Shown here: in pieces, positions 45,885 to 52,860 of the stretch | How the letters are laid out: each line of letters begins with the position of its first letter | Position numbering within the stretch: position 1 is the first letter of the stretch | Assembly: GCF_900104145.1 (NCBI RefSeq) | Contig: NZ_FNLB01000006.1 | Coordinates: forward strand, 4,446,001 to 4,510,000 | Direction: 5' to 3' | From: Pseudovibrio sp. Tun.PSC04-5.I4 | GTDB taxonomy: Bacteria > Pseudomonadota > Alphaproteobacteria > Rhizobiales > Stappiaceae | DNA: 64,000 nucleotides | The notes under the pieces: generated by a model | The model's input: only the letters and a program-made list of their open reading frames with translations | Told to the model about the DNA's origin: nothing | Database searches by the model: none | Position numbers and translations under genes: made by a program

Positions 45885-47258
45885 CTATTTTTTTTTGTAA
45901 ACCGCAGCTTCGACCCTGTCCTTAAGAAAGGTTTTGAAACCATTTATTTGTTTTGGTATCACATCAGACTTGCGGCCTAGAATTTGATTTGCCCGCTTTA
46001 CATATGTCCAAAATGACCATGACTTCACATCATCCAGCTGGAGTTCGCGGCTCTCAACTTTTAAGTATCGCTTGCAAACATGAGAAATGTTAAATTTTTC
46101 GACTAGGGCCACTTTGTCTATAGTTGGATTATTTTTGATAATTCGTATGGCTTCACGGCGGCATGTTGCAGAAGCTTTTCGGAACAGGCGAGATATTGTT
46201 GCGTCTCTTAAGTAAATGTTTGTGCCATCAAACCTGAAGCCGAGATATTCAAATCCGTTTTTTCCTTGTGGCCCACCTAGGTGCTCATACGATAGGCCTG
46301 TCCGATTTCTCTCGTACTTTACTATGCAAGTTTTCGCGTCTTTGATTTCTAATGACTGTCCATGTTCAGTGATGGCGTTAAGTGCGAAGATGCGCGCTTC
46401 TTCAGCTTCATCTCTAGCGCCAGGCAAGATTAGGAGAATGTCGTCAGAATAACGGTAGTAGTATCCGTTTTTTTCCTTTGCGAATGAATACATTGCCTTG
46501 TCAAAGCTCAATAGATAAAAATTCGCAACAAGATCTGATATAGGCGTGCCTTGGGGAATGCCAACTTTAAGTGTATTTTTCGAAATCAGTGAGGTAAATC
46601 CTGCTCCTTGCCCTGCTATTTTTGAGCGAAAATCAGTTGGTGAACAAAGCTGTTTAGGAATGTCTTTATAATCTTTGAATTTTTCAGCTCTTTTGTATCG
46701 AGCTGTGCCGTTAATAATCGATTTTTCAATGTACCCTAATCGTGTGTAGACTTCATTTTGATCTACATACCTGTACTGCGTTAGGTTTTTGAAAACTGCA
46801 AAGTGATCGCGTGGTAGGTAATCCACATCAAGTAAGTCACTCCAAATTTCTTTAATTTGTGCGTGATTTAGATTCTCAAAGAATTTTCTAATATCCAATG
46901 CAATAGCGACGCAATCGCCAATCTCATCTATTCGATCAAATGCCTCTTTCGCAAAATCGATATTGCATTTCCCTGCGTTTCCGGTTTTCATAATCCGCCG
47001 GTAAGCGATAGGGCAATCGGAAATGCCGAGCTGCTTTAAACGCTCTTCGTATTTAATAATGAGGATCTTACGATAGTGAGCATATATGTAAGCGTCGCGG
47101 CGGGCTGCATAACGGATATTACGACTTTTTTTGTCCGGCTTTGATCGTGACCCCGTGCGATAAGGCTGCCATTCGTTTACATAATGCATCAAGGGAAAGA
47201 ACTTTTTCTGGGTCAGATATGAGGCTTTGTATATTGCGCTTTGAAATGGGCGCATCAA
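45885..47258 (-). CDS. Reverse transcriptase of the defence-associated (UG/DRT) type
   Basis: At least 457 residues of a stand-alone RNA-directed DNA polymerase. R-N-I-R-Y-A-A-R-R-D-A-Y-I-Y-A-H-Y opens the fingers, A-L-D-I-R-K-F-F holds the first catalytic aspartate (about residue 122), V-G-I-P-Q-G-T-P-I-S is motif B (233-241) and Y-R-Y-S-D-D-I the catalytic Y-x-D-D (270-273). There is no maturase, endonuclease, integrase or fused domain, and no second RT, ruling out a typical group II intron or retrotransposon. The pattern is that of unknown-group RTs with an upstream ncRNA, most like single-RT DRT2-type by eye; the subgroup is uncertain. The true N-terminus appears to lie in another frame up to 47310. 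AT-rich compared with both flanks. Confidence 0.85.
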   Translation of the reverse strand: MMRPFQSAIYKASYLTQKKFFPLMHYVNEWQPYRTGSRSKPDKKSRNIRYAARRDAYIYAHYRKILIIKYEERLKQLGISDCPIAYRRIMKTGNAGKCNIDFAKEAFDRIDEIGDCVAIALDIRKFFENLNHAQIKEIWSDLLDVDYLPRDHFAVFKNLTQYRYVDQNEVYTRLGYIEKSIINGTARYKRAEKFKDYKDIPKQLCSPTDFRSKIAGQGAGFTSLISKNTLKVGIPQGTPISDLVANFYLLSFDKAMYSFAKEKNGYYYRYSDDILLILPGARDEAEEARIFALNAITEHGQSLEIKDAKTCIVKYERNRTGLSYEHLGGPQGKNGFEYLGFRFDGTNIYLRDATISRLFRKASATCRREAIRIIKNNPTIDKVALVEKFNISHVCKRYLKVESRELQLDDVKSWSFWTYVKRANQILGRKSDVIPKQINGFKTFLKDRVEAAVYKKK

Positions 47259-47310
47259 AATGAGGGTAATGCTTTAGCTCACTACTGGAAATTACAAAAT
47301 TGCTGGTCAT
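47208..47310 (-). pseudogene. N-terminal segment of the reverse transcriptase, in another frame
   Basis: From ATG 47310 this frame reads M-T-S-N-F-V-I-S-S-S-E-L-K-H-Y-P-H-F-D-A, then I-S-K-R-N-I-Q-S-L-I-S-D-P-E-K. H-Y-P-H-F-D-A-P-I-S and D-P-E-K are what I would expect at the N-terminus of this RT family, just before F-F-P-L-M. The main RT frame takes over at an A5 run on the minus strand (47203-47207). Removing one A would join both parts as D-P-E-K-F-F-P-L-M. Either the gene is frameshifted or translation shifts here. Without it, translation would have to start at the weak TTG/ATG near 47258. Confidence 0.6.
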
Positions 47311-47447
47311 ATTGGTCCGTCGAGTGGGACCCAGAACATCCGATATACGCCTTATATCGTTAGCATCTCTGAGTCCCGCCGTTATACTATAAGCGTGTCT
47401 TACGACGATGTCGTGTATACTGTGATAAGTTTAATGTACGAATGTAC
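47311..47447 (-). ncRNA. Candidate structured leader/ncRNA upstream of the reverse transcriptase
   Basis: Between the RT start and a promoter lie about 135 bases holding several compact hairpins: GTAC/GTAC (47436-47447), ACGAC/GTCGT with a three-base loop (47402-47414), CGATATA/TATATCG with a five-base loop (47341-47359) and GGTCC/GGACC with an eight-base loop (47314-47331). Dense small stem-loops directly upstream of a lone RT are the arrangement of DRT-type systems, whose ncRNA serves as template. The 5' and 3' ends and the link to the RT are inferred. Confidence 0.45.
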
Positions 47448-47450
47448 TTT

Positions 47451-47479
47451 ATCATACTGTCGCCAACATAAACTAACAA
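47451..47479 (-). promoter_or_regulatory. Promoter for the RT leader and gene
   Basis: On the minus strand TTGTTA (47479-47474), a 17-base spacer and TATGAT (47456-47451). The start of transcription would fall near 47444, at the first hairpin of the leader. Confidence 0.5.
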
Positions 47480-47543
47480 GAACGGAAATACCTATGACGA
47501 TACTGCTCATTCTGGTTGAGCTTGCTGCCAGCCTTGACAGTTT

Positions 47544-47584
47544 AAACACGAAACTGCATAGGCCTATTGCCTATGATAGTGTTT
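47544..47584. repeat. Two-tier hairpin upstream of the RT promoter
   Basis: AAACAC (47544-47549) pairs with GTGTTT (47579-47584), and within it CATAGG (47557-47562) pairs with CCTATG (47570-47575) around a seven-base loop. Its role is unknown; it may belong to a longer ncRNA if transcription starts further upstream. Confidence 0.5.
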
Positions 47585-47728
47585 GATGGGGGATGCAATC
47601 TCTAGTTTCAAGAGCGATTGTGAAATTTTCACTCTTTTTTGAGGTTTAAATTTCCTATGTTGCACTTATAGCAGACGAACTCTAGAGCAACGATACAGGA
47701 GGGGAACCACAAACATCGTACTTACATT

Positions 47729-47745
47729 TGTCAACTAAGTTGACA
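47729..47745. promoter_or_regulatory. Perfect 17-base operator palindrome of the MarR gene
   Basis: TGTCAACT-A-AGTTGACA is a perfect 8-bp inverted repeat about 30 bases before the MarR start and overlaps a TTGTCA that could be its -35 box. Size and form are typical of MarR-family operators, so self-repression is likely. Confidence 0.65.
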
Positions 47746-47774
47746 GAGTCATCTCCAAGTTGTTTTGTTGGCCT

Positions 47775-48266
47775 ATGGAAAAGACTAGGACACATGAGGA
47801 GCTCTGTGGTGTGAGTGGTGAGCAGGAGCTTGCTGGTGTTCTTTATGAGAGCATTCAGATTACGCGGCCTTTGTTGAGGCATATTACCAATGCGGTGGAG
47901 GCTGCCTCGTTGAAGGTGGGGGTGAGTGTTGGTGAGCGCGCAGTTTTGGAAGTGCTTTACAACAGTGAAGATGCTTTGACCGCTCCGCAGATGACGGAGC
48001 TGCTGGACCTCAAGCGCCAGTTTGTGGCGCGGGTGCTTGCCACCAGCAAAGCCAAAAGCTTTGTAGAAGAGAAGCTCAACCCAACTCATAAACGGGCGCA
48101 CTACCACCAGCTCACGGAAGCAGGGCGGGCGGCGATTGCTGAGATATGCGGAGCTGAGTTGCGGGTGTTGAAGTCACTGTTGCAACGCCTGAGTGCAGAT
48201 GAGGTGATTGCTCATCTTAAAGTGCAGAAAGCTCTGCTGCAATGTTTCTCAAGTTTTCCTGACTAA
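47775..48266 (+). CDS. MarR family transcriptional regulator
   Basis: A 163-residue regulator. A winged helix-turn-helix is visible (L-T-A-P-Q-M-T-E-L-L-D-L-K-R-Q-F-V-A-R-V, then N-P-T-H-K-R-A-H-Y-H-Q-L-T-E-A-G) with N- and C-terminal dimerisation helices. It is preceded by a perfect palindrome and followed by a tiny frame and an amber-interrupted cysteine hydrolase, probably its regulated partner. Start at ATG 47775; an upstream TTG is less likely. Confidence 0.87.
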   Translation: MEKTRTHEELCGVSGEQELAGVLYESIQITRPLLRHITNAVEAASLKVGVSVGERAVLEVLYNSEDALTAPQMTELLDLKRQFVARVLATSKAKSFVEEKLNPTHKRAHYHQLTEAGRAAIAEICGAELRVLKSLLQRLSADEVIAHLKVQKALLQCFSSFPD

Positions 48267-48285
48267 TGCATATAAGGAGGCGAGT

Positions 48286-48360
48286 GTGAGTCTATGGGGT
48301 GTGATTGGAGTGATCGCGTTGGTGGTGATTGCAGGGGCCAACGCAGGGGGCTTCAATTGA
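48286..48360 (+). CDS. Possible 24-residue membrane peptide
   Basis: A GTG start five bases after AAGGAGG encodes 24 residues, M-S-L-W-G-V-I-G-V-I-A-L-V-V-I-A-G then A-N-A-G-G-F-N. The ribosome site is one of the best in the window, and the peptide is a single hydrophobic span. It lies between the MarR gene and the cysteine hydrolase, whose frame it overlaps. It may be a real microprotein or a translational lead-in. Confidence 0.4.
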   Translation: MSLWGVIGVIALVVIAGANAGGFN

Positions 48361-48925
48361 TAGAGCCAAGCGACCGAACACGGCTGTTCTCCTTATAGAT
48401 ATGCAGGAGGCCTTTACTAAGGAGACCAAGGCGCGGCAGTAGGACCCGGCTTATATGGCTGGCCGGATTACGGTGATGAATGAGCTGGCGAAAGATGCAA
48501 AGCTTAAAGGCCAGTTCATTGTGGCTGTGAAGCAGGTTTATGAGGGAGCTTACACCAACTTTCTGATTGGGTTACTGGGAGAGGGGCTTTGCACCAAGGG
48601 TTCATCGGGGCTTGAGTTGGACAAGCGGTTGGCGTTTGCACCGGCTATCACCGTGATAAAGCATGTGGGGGACACATTTACCAATTCTGAGTTTCTTCAG
48701 TTTTTGGAGACGCATGGTATCGGGACACTTCGTATTGCCGGGTTAGATGGGTGCTACTGTGTAAAGAGCACAGTGCTGAGTGCGCTTGGGCGTGGTTATG
48801 GAGTGGAGCTGGTGGAAGATGGCGTGCTTTCCATCAGTCAGGAGAGTTGGAAAACGTGCCGGACTGAATTGGAAGAAAAAGGTGCCCATCTTGTACAGGC
48901 ACCCCAGTTGGAAGGCACCTTGTGA
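48329..48925 (+). pseudogene. Isochorismatase-like cysteine hydrolase interrupted by an amber codon
   Basis: The frame begins at a TTG near 48329 and reads R-P-N-T-A-V-L-L-I-D-M-Q-E-A-F-T-K-E, the usual isochorismatase-family start with the catalytic aspartate. A TAG at 48440-48442 interrupts it, then the same frame continues D-P-A-Y-M-A-G and on to G-L-D-G-C-Y-C-V-K-S-T with the catalytic cysteine. Everything but the stop looks intact. A start after the stop would lose the catalytic aspartate. Likely a recent nonsense mutation or sequence error; read-through is possible. Confidence 0.75.
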
Positions 48926-48960
48926 CGTGTAATTGTTCTGTGGGACAATCTTGGATAAGT

Positions 48961-48986
48961 CTGCGATATTTCGCAGGTTTTTAGTT
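48961..48986 (+). terminator. Terminator after the cysteine hydrolase
   Basis: CTGCGA (48961-48966) pairs with TCGCAG (48971-48976) around TATT, followed by GTTTTTAGTTT. About 250 gene-free bases follow before the next start. Confidence 0.7.
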
Positions 48987-49241
48987 TGAGAATGCGAACT
49001 GCATGAATTGATATCGGGAAAGGCCCTGTAAAAGTTACCCTTCGCAATAGGGAGGAAACCAGTCGTATATCATGGCCCCTACTAGATGTTGGGTGTCTGC
49101 TGGTTTTAGGCCATAGCGGCTTGAAAAATACACCTTTGCCTTGGGGATTAATGCGGGATAGGCTGTGGGTATATTGTTTAGATTGCTGCGTAATGTGTTA
49201 TTGCTCTGTCTCCCAAGAACAAGAGAGCAAACAGGAATAGC

Positions 49242-50459
49242 ATGGCAGACGTTGAGTGCATCGTTATCGGTGCCGGTGTTGTGGGCTTAAGCGCGGCTTA
49301 TGAGCTGGCGCGTCGGGGGCGTGAAGTTATTGTGCTGGAACAGCACGAAATTATCGGCTCTGAGATCAGCGCTCGCAACTCCGAAGTTGTCCATGCTGGT
49401 ATCTACTACCCAAAAAACTCATTAAAATCAAAAGCCTGCGTGCAGGGCAAAGAGATGCTTTATTCCTTTTGCGAGGAATTTAACGTCCCTTACAAGCGCG
49501 TTGGTAAGCTGATTGTTGCGACTGATGAAAGTCAAGTCTCAATGCTTGAGGGCATTAGGGCGCGCGCAAACGCCAATGGCGTTGAAGATCTTTTGATGCT
49601 CAATGAGGCGCAGGCACAAGGGTTTGAACCTAACCTTGCGTGTAAGGGAGCCCTGTTTTCTCCATCCACAGGCATTGTGGATAGTCACACCTATATGATG
49701 GCGCTGCAAGGTGGATTAGAGTCTCACGGCGGGCTGGTTGTTGTGGGCACGGAAGTGACACAGATTGAAACCGGTATGCGGCCAAGTGAGCTGATGGGCG
49801 CTGATATTCTGGTTGAGGAAGATCTGGAAGCCGCTGATGCAGGTTTTGCTGAGGATGAGCTGGAAGATCTGCCGGCTAAAGAATTTAAAGGCGAGGGTTT
49901 CACCATTGTGATGAAGGATGGCTATGCCATCACATGTCATGAGTTGGTGATTGCAGCTGGTCTGCATTCCAACAAGGTGCTGAGCAAAGTAGCAGGGCAT
50001 ATGTCTCGTCCTGTCCCTAAGCTTTATTATGCCAAGGGCAACTACTTCAGCCTTGCGGGCGACTCTCCGTTCTCTCATCTTATCTACCCAGTGCCAGAGC
50101 CGGGCGGGCTTGGTATTCACCTCACCGTTGATATGGGTGGTCAGGCTCGATTTGGGCCGGATGTGGAGTGGATCGATGAGATCAACTACGAGGTGGATGA
50201 GGCGCGCGGCGAGAAGTTTTACGCCCAGATCCGCAAGTATTACCCTGAGCTGATGGATGGCAGCTTACAGTCGGATTATTCCGGCATTCGTCCAAAACTG
50301 GTCCAAGCTGGTGCTGATGCGGCAGATTTTGAGATCTGGGGTGAAGAAACCCACGGAATTCCGGGGCTGCTGGCGTATATGGGGATTGAATCTCCGGGTC
50401 TGACCAGTTCATTGGCTCTTGGTTCCATGGGTGCCGATCGCTTGATTGGTGCTGAGTAA
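49242..50459 (+). CDS. LhgO-like FAD-dependent oxidoreductase
   Basis: A 405-residue DAO-family flavoprotein. V-I-G-A-G-V-V-G-L-S-A-A-Y-E-L binds FAD, and S-A-R-N-S-E-V-V-H-A-G-I-Y-Y-P and P-S-T-G-I-V-D-S-H-T match L-2-hydroxyglutarate oxidase/dehydrogenase. About 38 residues (roughly 180-217) form a very acidic insertion (V-E-E-D-L-E-A-A-D-A, then E-D-E-L-E-D-L) not usual for the family. Substrate inferred from similarity only. A multicopper oxidase gene follows. Confidence 0.85.
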   Translation: MADVECIVIGAGVVGLSAAYELARRGREVIVLEQHEIIGSEISARNSEVVHAGIYYPKNSLKSKACVQGKEMLYSFCEEFNVPYKRVGKLIVATDESQVSMLEGIRARANANGVEDLLMLNEAQAQGFEPNLACKGALFSPSTGIVDSHTYMMALQGGLESHGGLVVVGTEVTQIETGMRPSELMGADILVEEDLEAADAGFAEDELEDLPAKEFKGEGFTIVMKDGYAITCHELVIAAGLHSNKVLSKVAGHMSRPVPKLYYAKGNYFSLAGDSPFSHLIYPVPEPGGLGIHLTVDMGGQARFGPDVEWIDEINYEVDEARGEKFYAQIRKYYPELMDGSLQSDYSGIRPKLVQAGADAADFEIWGEETHGIPGLLAYMGIESPGLTSSLALGSMGADRLIGAE

Positions 50460-50591
50460 ACCGCTCCAATCCGCTTAGAATTATCCAAGAAAATTTAGGG
50501 TTTTCTCCCGTAAAGTCATCTCCAACTGAGTTGGGGGTGCGCTTTCGTGCGTGTGCTCCAACCAAATCCTGCAAAAGAACTGGGTGCACAC

Positions 50592-52115
50592 ATGAGGCTT
50601 TCTCGTAGAGATTTCGTGAAAATTGGCGCGGGCAGTGGTCTTGCTGCCGGATCCGCCGCATTTGTTTCAGGTGCTGCATATGCGCAGCAATCAACCCCTG
50701 TCTTGCCGCCGCCCTCTGTGAAAGCAGAAGGGCCTTGCGCCAAGTCTCTTTTGGGAGAGGGGGTCGCTAAACCGGATTTTACCCTTGATGTTGATGAGAA
50801 GCCTTACAAAGCCTATGGCGTTGACCTTAAAGCTCAATTGGTGGGTGGGTCGTGGCCGGGTACTCCAATTCGATACACCGAAGGGGACATGTTCCGGGTT
50901 CTGATCAACAATCGGATGAAGGAGCCAACTTGCATTCATTGGCATGGCCTGTTGTTGCCTTCCCTCATGGATGGTGTTCCAGAGATTTCACAGTTGCCGA
51001 TTTTGCCGGGGACCTCTCAGTATTATGAGTTTCCGTTGGTTCAATCGGGCAGTTATTACTATCACTCACATCTTGGTTTTCAGGAGCAATACGGCCTGCT
51101 CGGCTCCCTCATTATTGATGCATTGGACAATCCTTACTCATATGATGAGGATGAAGTGCTGATGTTCTGCGATATTCCGCCCGCTGAAGGCCCTGAGATT
51201 ATTAAAGATTTGCGAAGCGGGTCAAAGCGCCCTGAGATAAATGAGGCCTATGAGCCGCCCAATACCAAAGGCTTTGATATTGATGTGCGCAATGCGGGCA
51301 TCACACTGAATGGCAAGAGTAATGATGATCCGTGGATCCTGAGCGTCAAGAAAGGCGCGCGGCTTCGGTTGCGGTTGATCAATGCAACGGGCAGCACGTT
51401 TTTCCGGGTTCAGCTGGCTGGCTTGAAGTTCACCATTATTGAGGTGGATGGAAACCGGGTGAAGCCCTTTGAGGCTGACAGTGTGATTATTCCAACAGCG
51501 GCGCGTTATGATGTGCTTGTCGATATCCCCCAGGGCGGCAGTTATACGCTTCATGCAGCGGTGCTTGGGGATGATATTCAGTGTATTGGCGTGATCCATA
51601 CTGATGATGTTGCTCCCGTTGCCAACAAGGGACGGGCGGAATTCAAGGGCGTCACCGCTGATTTTCGAAGTCTGCGTTCTTTCAAGGAATCTGATTTTGG
51701 GCGTAAGGCAGACCGCATGCTTGATGTTCTGCTCTCTGGAAACATGAAGTCCTACGAGTGGGAGATGAATGAGCATTATTGGCCTGCGGAATATGCAGGG
51801 CCGGATCCGCTCAAGACCTATCTGGATGTTGAATACGGGGAGGTGGTTCAGCTGCGGATGATCAATCGGTCTCGTATGTCTCATCCGATGCACCTGCACG
51901 GACACACGTTCCGGGTGCTTGGGACGAAGGATGACAGGTTTGCGCCTGTTATGGATACAGTATGGGTGCCAGCTGGAGAGACGGTGACCATTGAGTTTCT
52001 TGCGAATAACCCAGGAATGTGGGCGTTTCATTGCCACAATATCTGGCATCTGGCCGTTGGGATGATGCAGCCCGTTCGGTATGTAACGACCAGGCCTTTG
52101 CGTGATGCGGAATAG
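50592..52115 (+). CDS. Tat-exported multicopper oxidase
   Basis: A 507-residue protein with a twin-arginine signal (M-R-L-S-R-R-D-F-V-K-I-G) and three cupredoxin domains. All four copper motifs are present: C-I-H-W-H-G, Y-Y-H-S-H-L-G, H-P-M-H-L-H-G-H-T-F and H-C-H-N-I-W-H-L-A-V-G-M-M, the last giving the type 1 copper with an axial methionine. It should oxidise metals or phenols in the periplasm. An upstream GTG would add 15 residues; the ATG at 50592 gives the usual Tat signal. Confidence 0.92.
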   Translation: MRLSRRDFVKIGAGSGLAAGSAAFVSGAAYAQQSTPVLPPPSVKAEGPCAKSLLGEGVAKPDFTLDVDEKPYKAYGVDLKAQLVGGSWPGTPIRYTEGDMFRVLINNRMKEPTCIHWHGLLLPSLMDGVPEISQLPILPGTSQYYEFPLVQSGSYYYHSHLGFQEQYGLLGSLIIDALDNPYSYDEDEVLMFCDIPPAEGPEIIKDLRSGSKRPEINEAYEPPNTKGFDIDVRNAGITLNGKSNDDPWILSVKKGARLRLRLINATGSTFFRVQLAGLKFTIIEVDGNRVKPFEADSVIIPTAARYDVLVDIPQGGSYTLHAAVLGDDIQCIGVIHTDDVAPVANKGRAEFKGVTADFRSLRSFKESDFGRKADRMLDVLLSGNMKSYEWEMNEHYWPAEYAGPDPLKTYLDVEYGEVVQLRMINRSRMSHPMHLHGHTFRVLGTKDDRFAPVMDTVWVPAGETVTIEFLANNPGMWAFHCHNIWHLAVGMMQPVRYVTTRPLRDAE

Positions 52116-52315
52116 ATGTAGCGCGGCCTGCTGAGGTCGGGGATAGCAGGGTAAGATCTGTCATGGATGGTCGGAATACAGAATTCCACAAGGTAACGGC
52201 TTAAGTCTATTTCGCTGTTGGTTGAATTGTGTGCTAGAGGAAAATACGTAAGGCGCGTTTTAGCCAACACTGTTGGCTGTTCTGGTGTCGTGATGAGCAA
52301 CGATTTGAGAAATAG

Positions 52316-52615
52316 ATGACCGATGATATCTCCGTAGTCCTTTTGGGCTCTGGCTTGTTGAACCCGTTTGGGATCCTGATTGCAGCCTATATGGGTTACT
52401 ATGCGAACCAGAAGGCTAAGATTTTTATTGCCGGGTTTGCCGCCGCTGCTCTGAGCCTTTTTTTAGAGGGTGTGTTGGAGCTTGTTGGAATTCAAATGCC
52501 GTGGGACCCTGAAGTTGGGCCGCTGGCGTTGTTCCCGTTCCGCTTTGCGACGGGCATTGTTGTAAGTGCGATTGCTATGAAAATTGGGGCTAAGCGTCGT
52601 CAGTCGCACAGGTAA
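52316..52615 (+). CDS. Hypothetical small membrane protein
   Basis: A 99-residue protein with about three hydrophobic spans (L-L-N-P-F-G-I-L-I-A-A-Y-M-G-Y-Y, F-I-A-G-F-A-A-A-A-L-S-L-F, F-A-T-G-I-V-V-S-A-I). I do not recognise a family. It sits about 245 bases before gatB on the same strand, after the multicopper oxidase. No clear ribosome site precedes the ATG. Confidence 0.6.
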   Translation: MTDDISVVLLGSGLLNPFGILIAAYMGYYANQKAKIFIAGFAAAALSLFLEGVLELVGIQMPWDPEVGPLALFPFRFATGIVVSAIAMKIGAKRRQSHR

Positions 52616-52860
52616 TTCCGGTGGGTTTATGCTGATCGTTTTGTGGTCAATGTGCTTAAGAAACGAGCTGAATTGCTTTTCTTCAAGCTTCTCCCCGAAA
52701 TTTAGGCAAAATGGCAAAAAAACGAGCCAAGAATTGCTTGCCTTCGCGTAGTTGAGGAGCTACCCAACACCTTTGAGAATTAAGGTGGTCCGCGTTGCTT
52801 TGTTTTTGCAAGTGCAATTGATTTGGCACGTGACCTAAACGAACACAGGATATTGATCGC

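Noticed and set aside
47119..47202. Continuation of the 47310 frame past the A5 run
   Set aside because: After the A5 run this frame only shadows the main RT frame, which carries the recognisable F-F-P-L-M continuation.
45885..47258. Group II intron-encoded protein
   Set aside because: No maturase X domain or HNH nuclease and no intron RNA domain V-like ending next to it.
45885..47700. Classical retron
   Set aside because: The leader shows no recognisable msr/msd pair with long inverted a1/a2 repeats, and the RT motifs look like UG/DRT rather than retron RTs.
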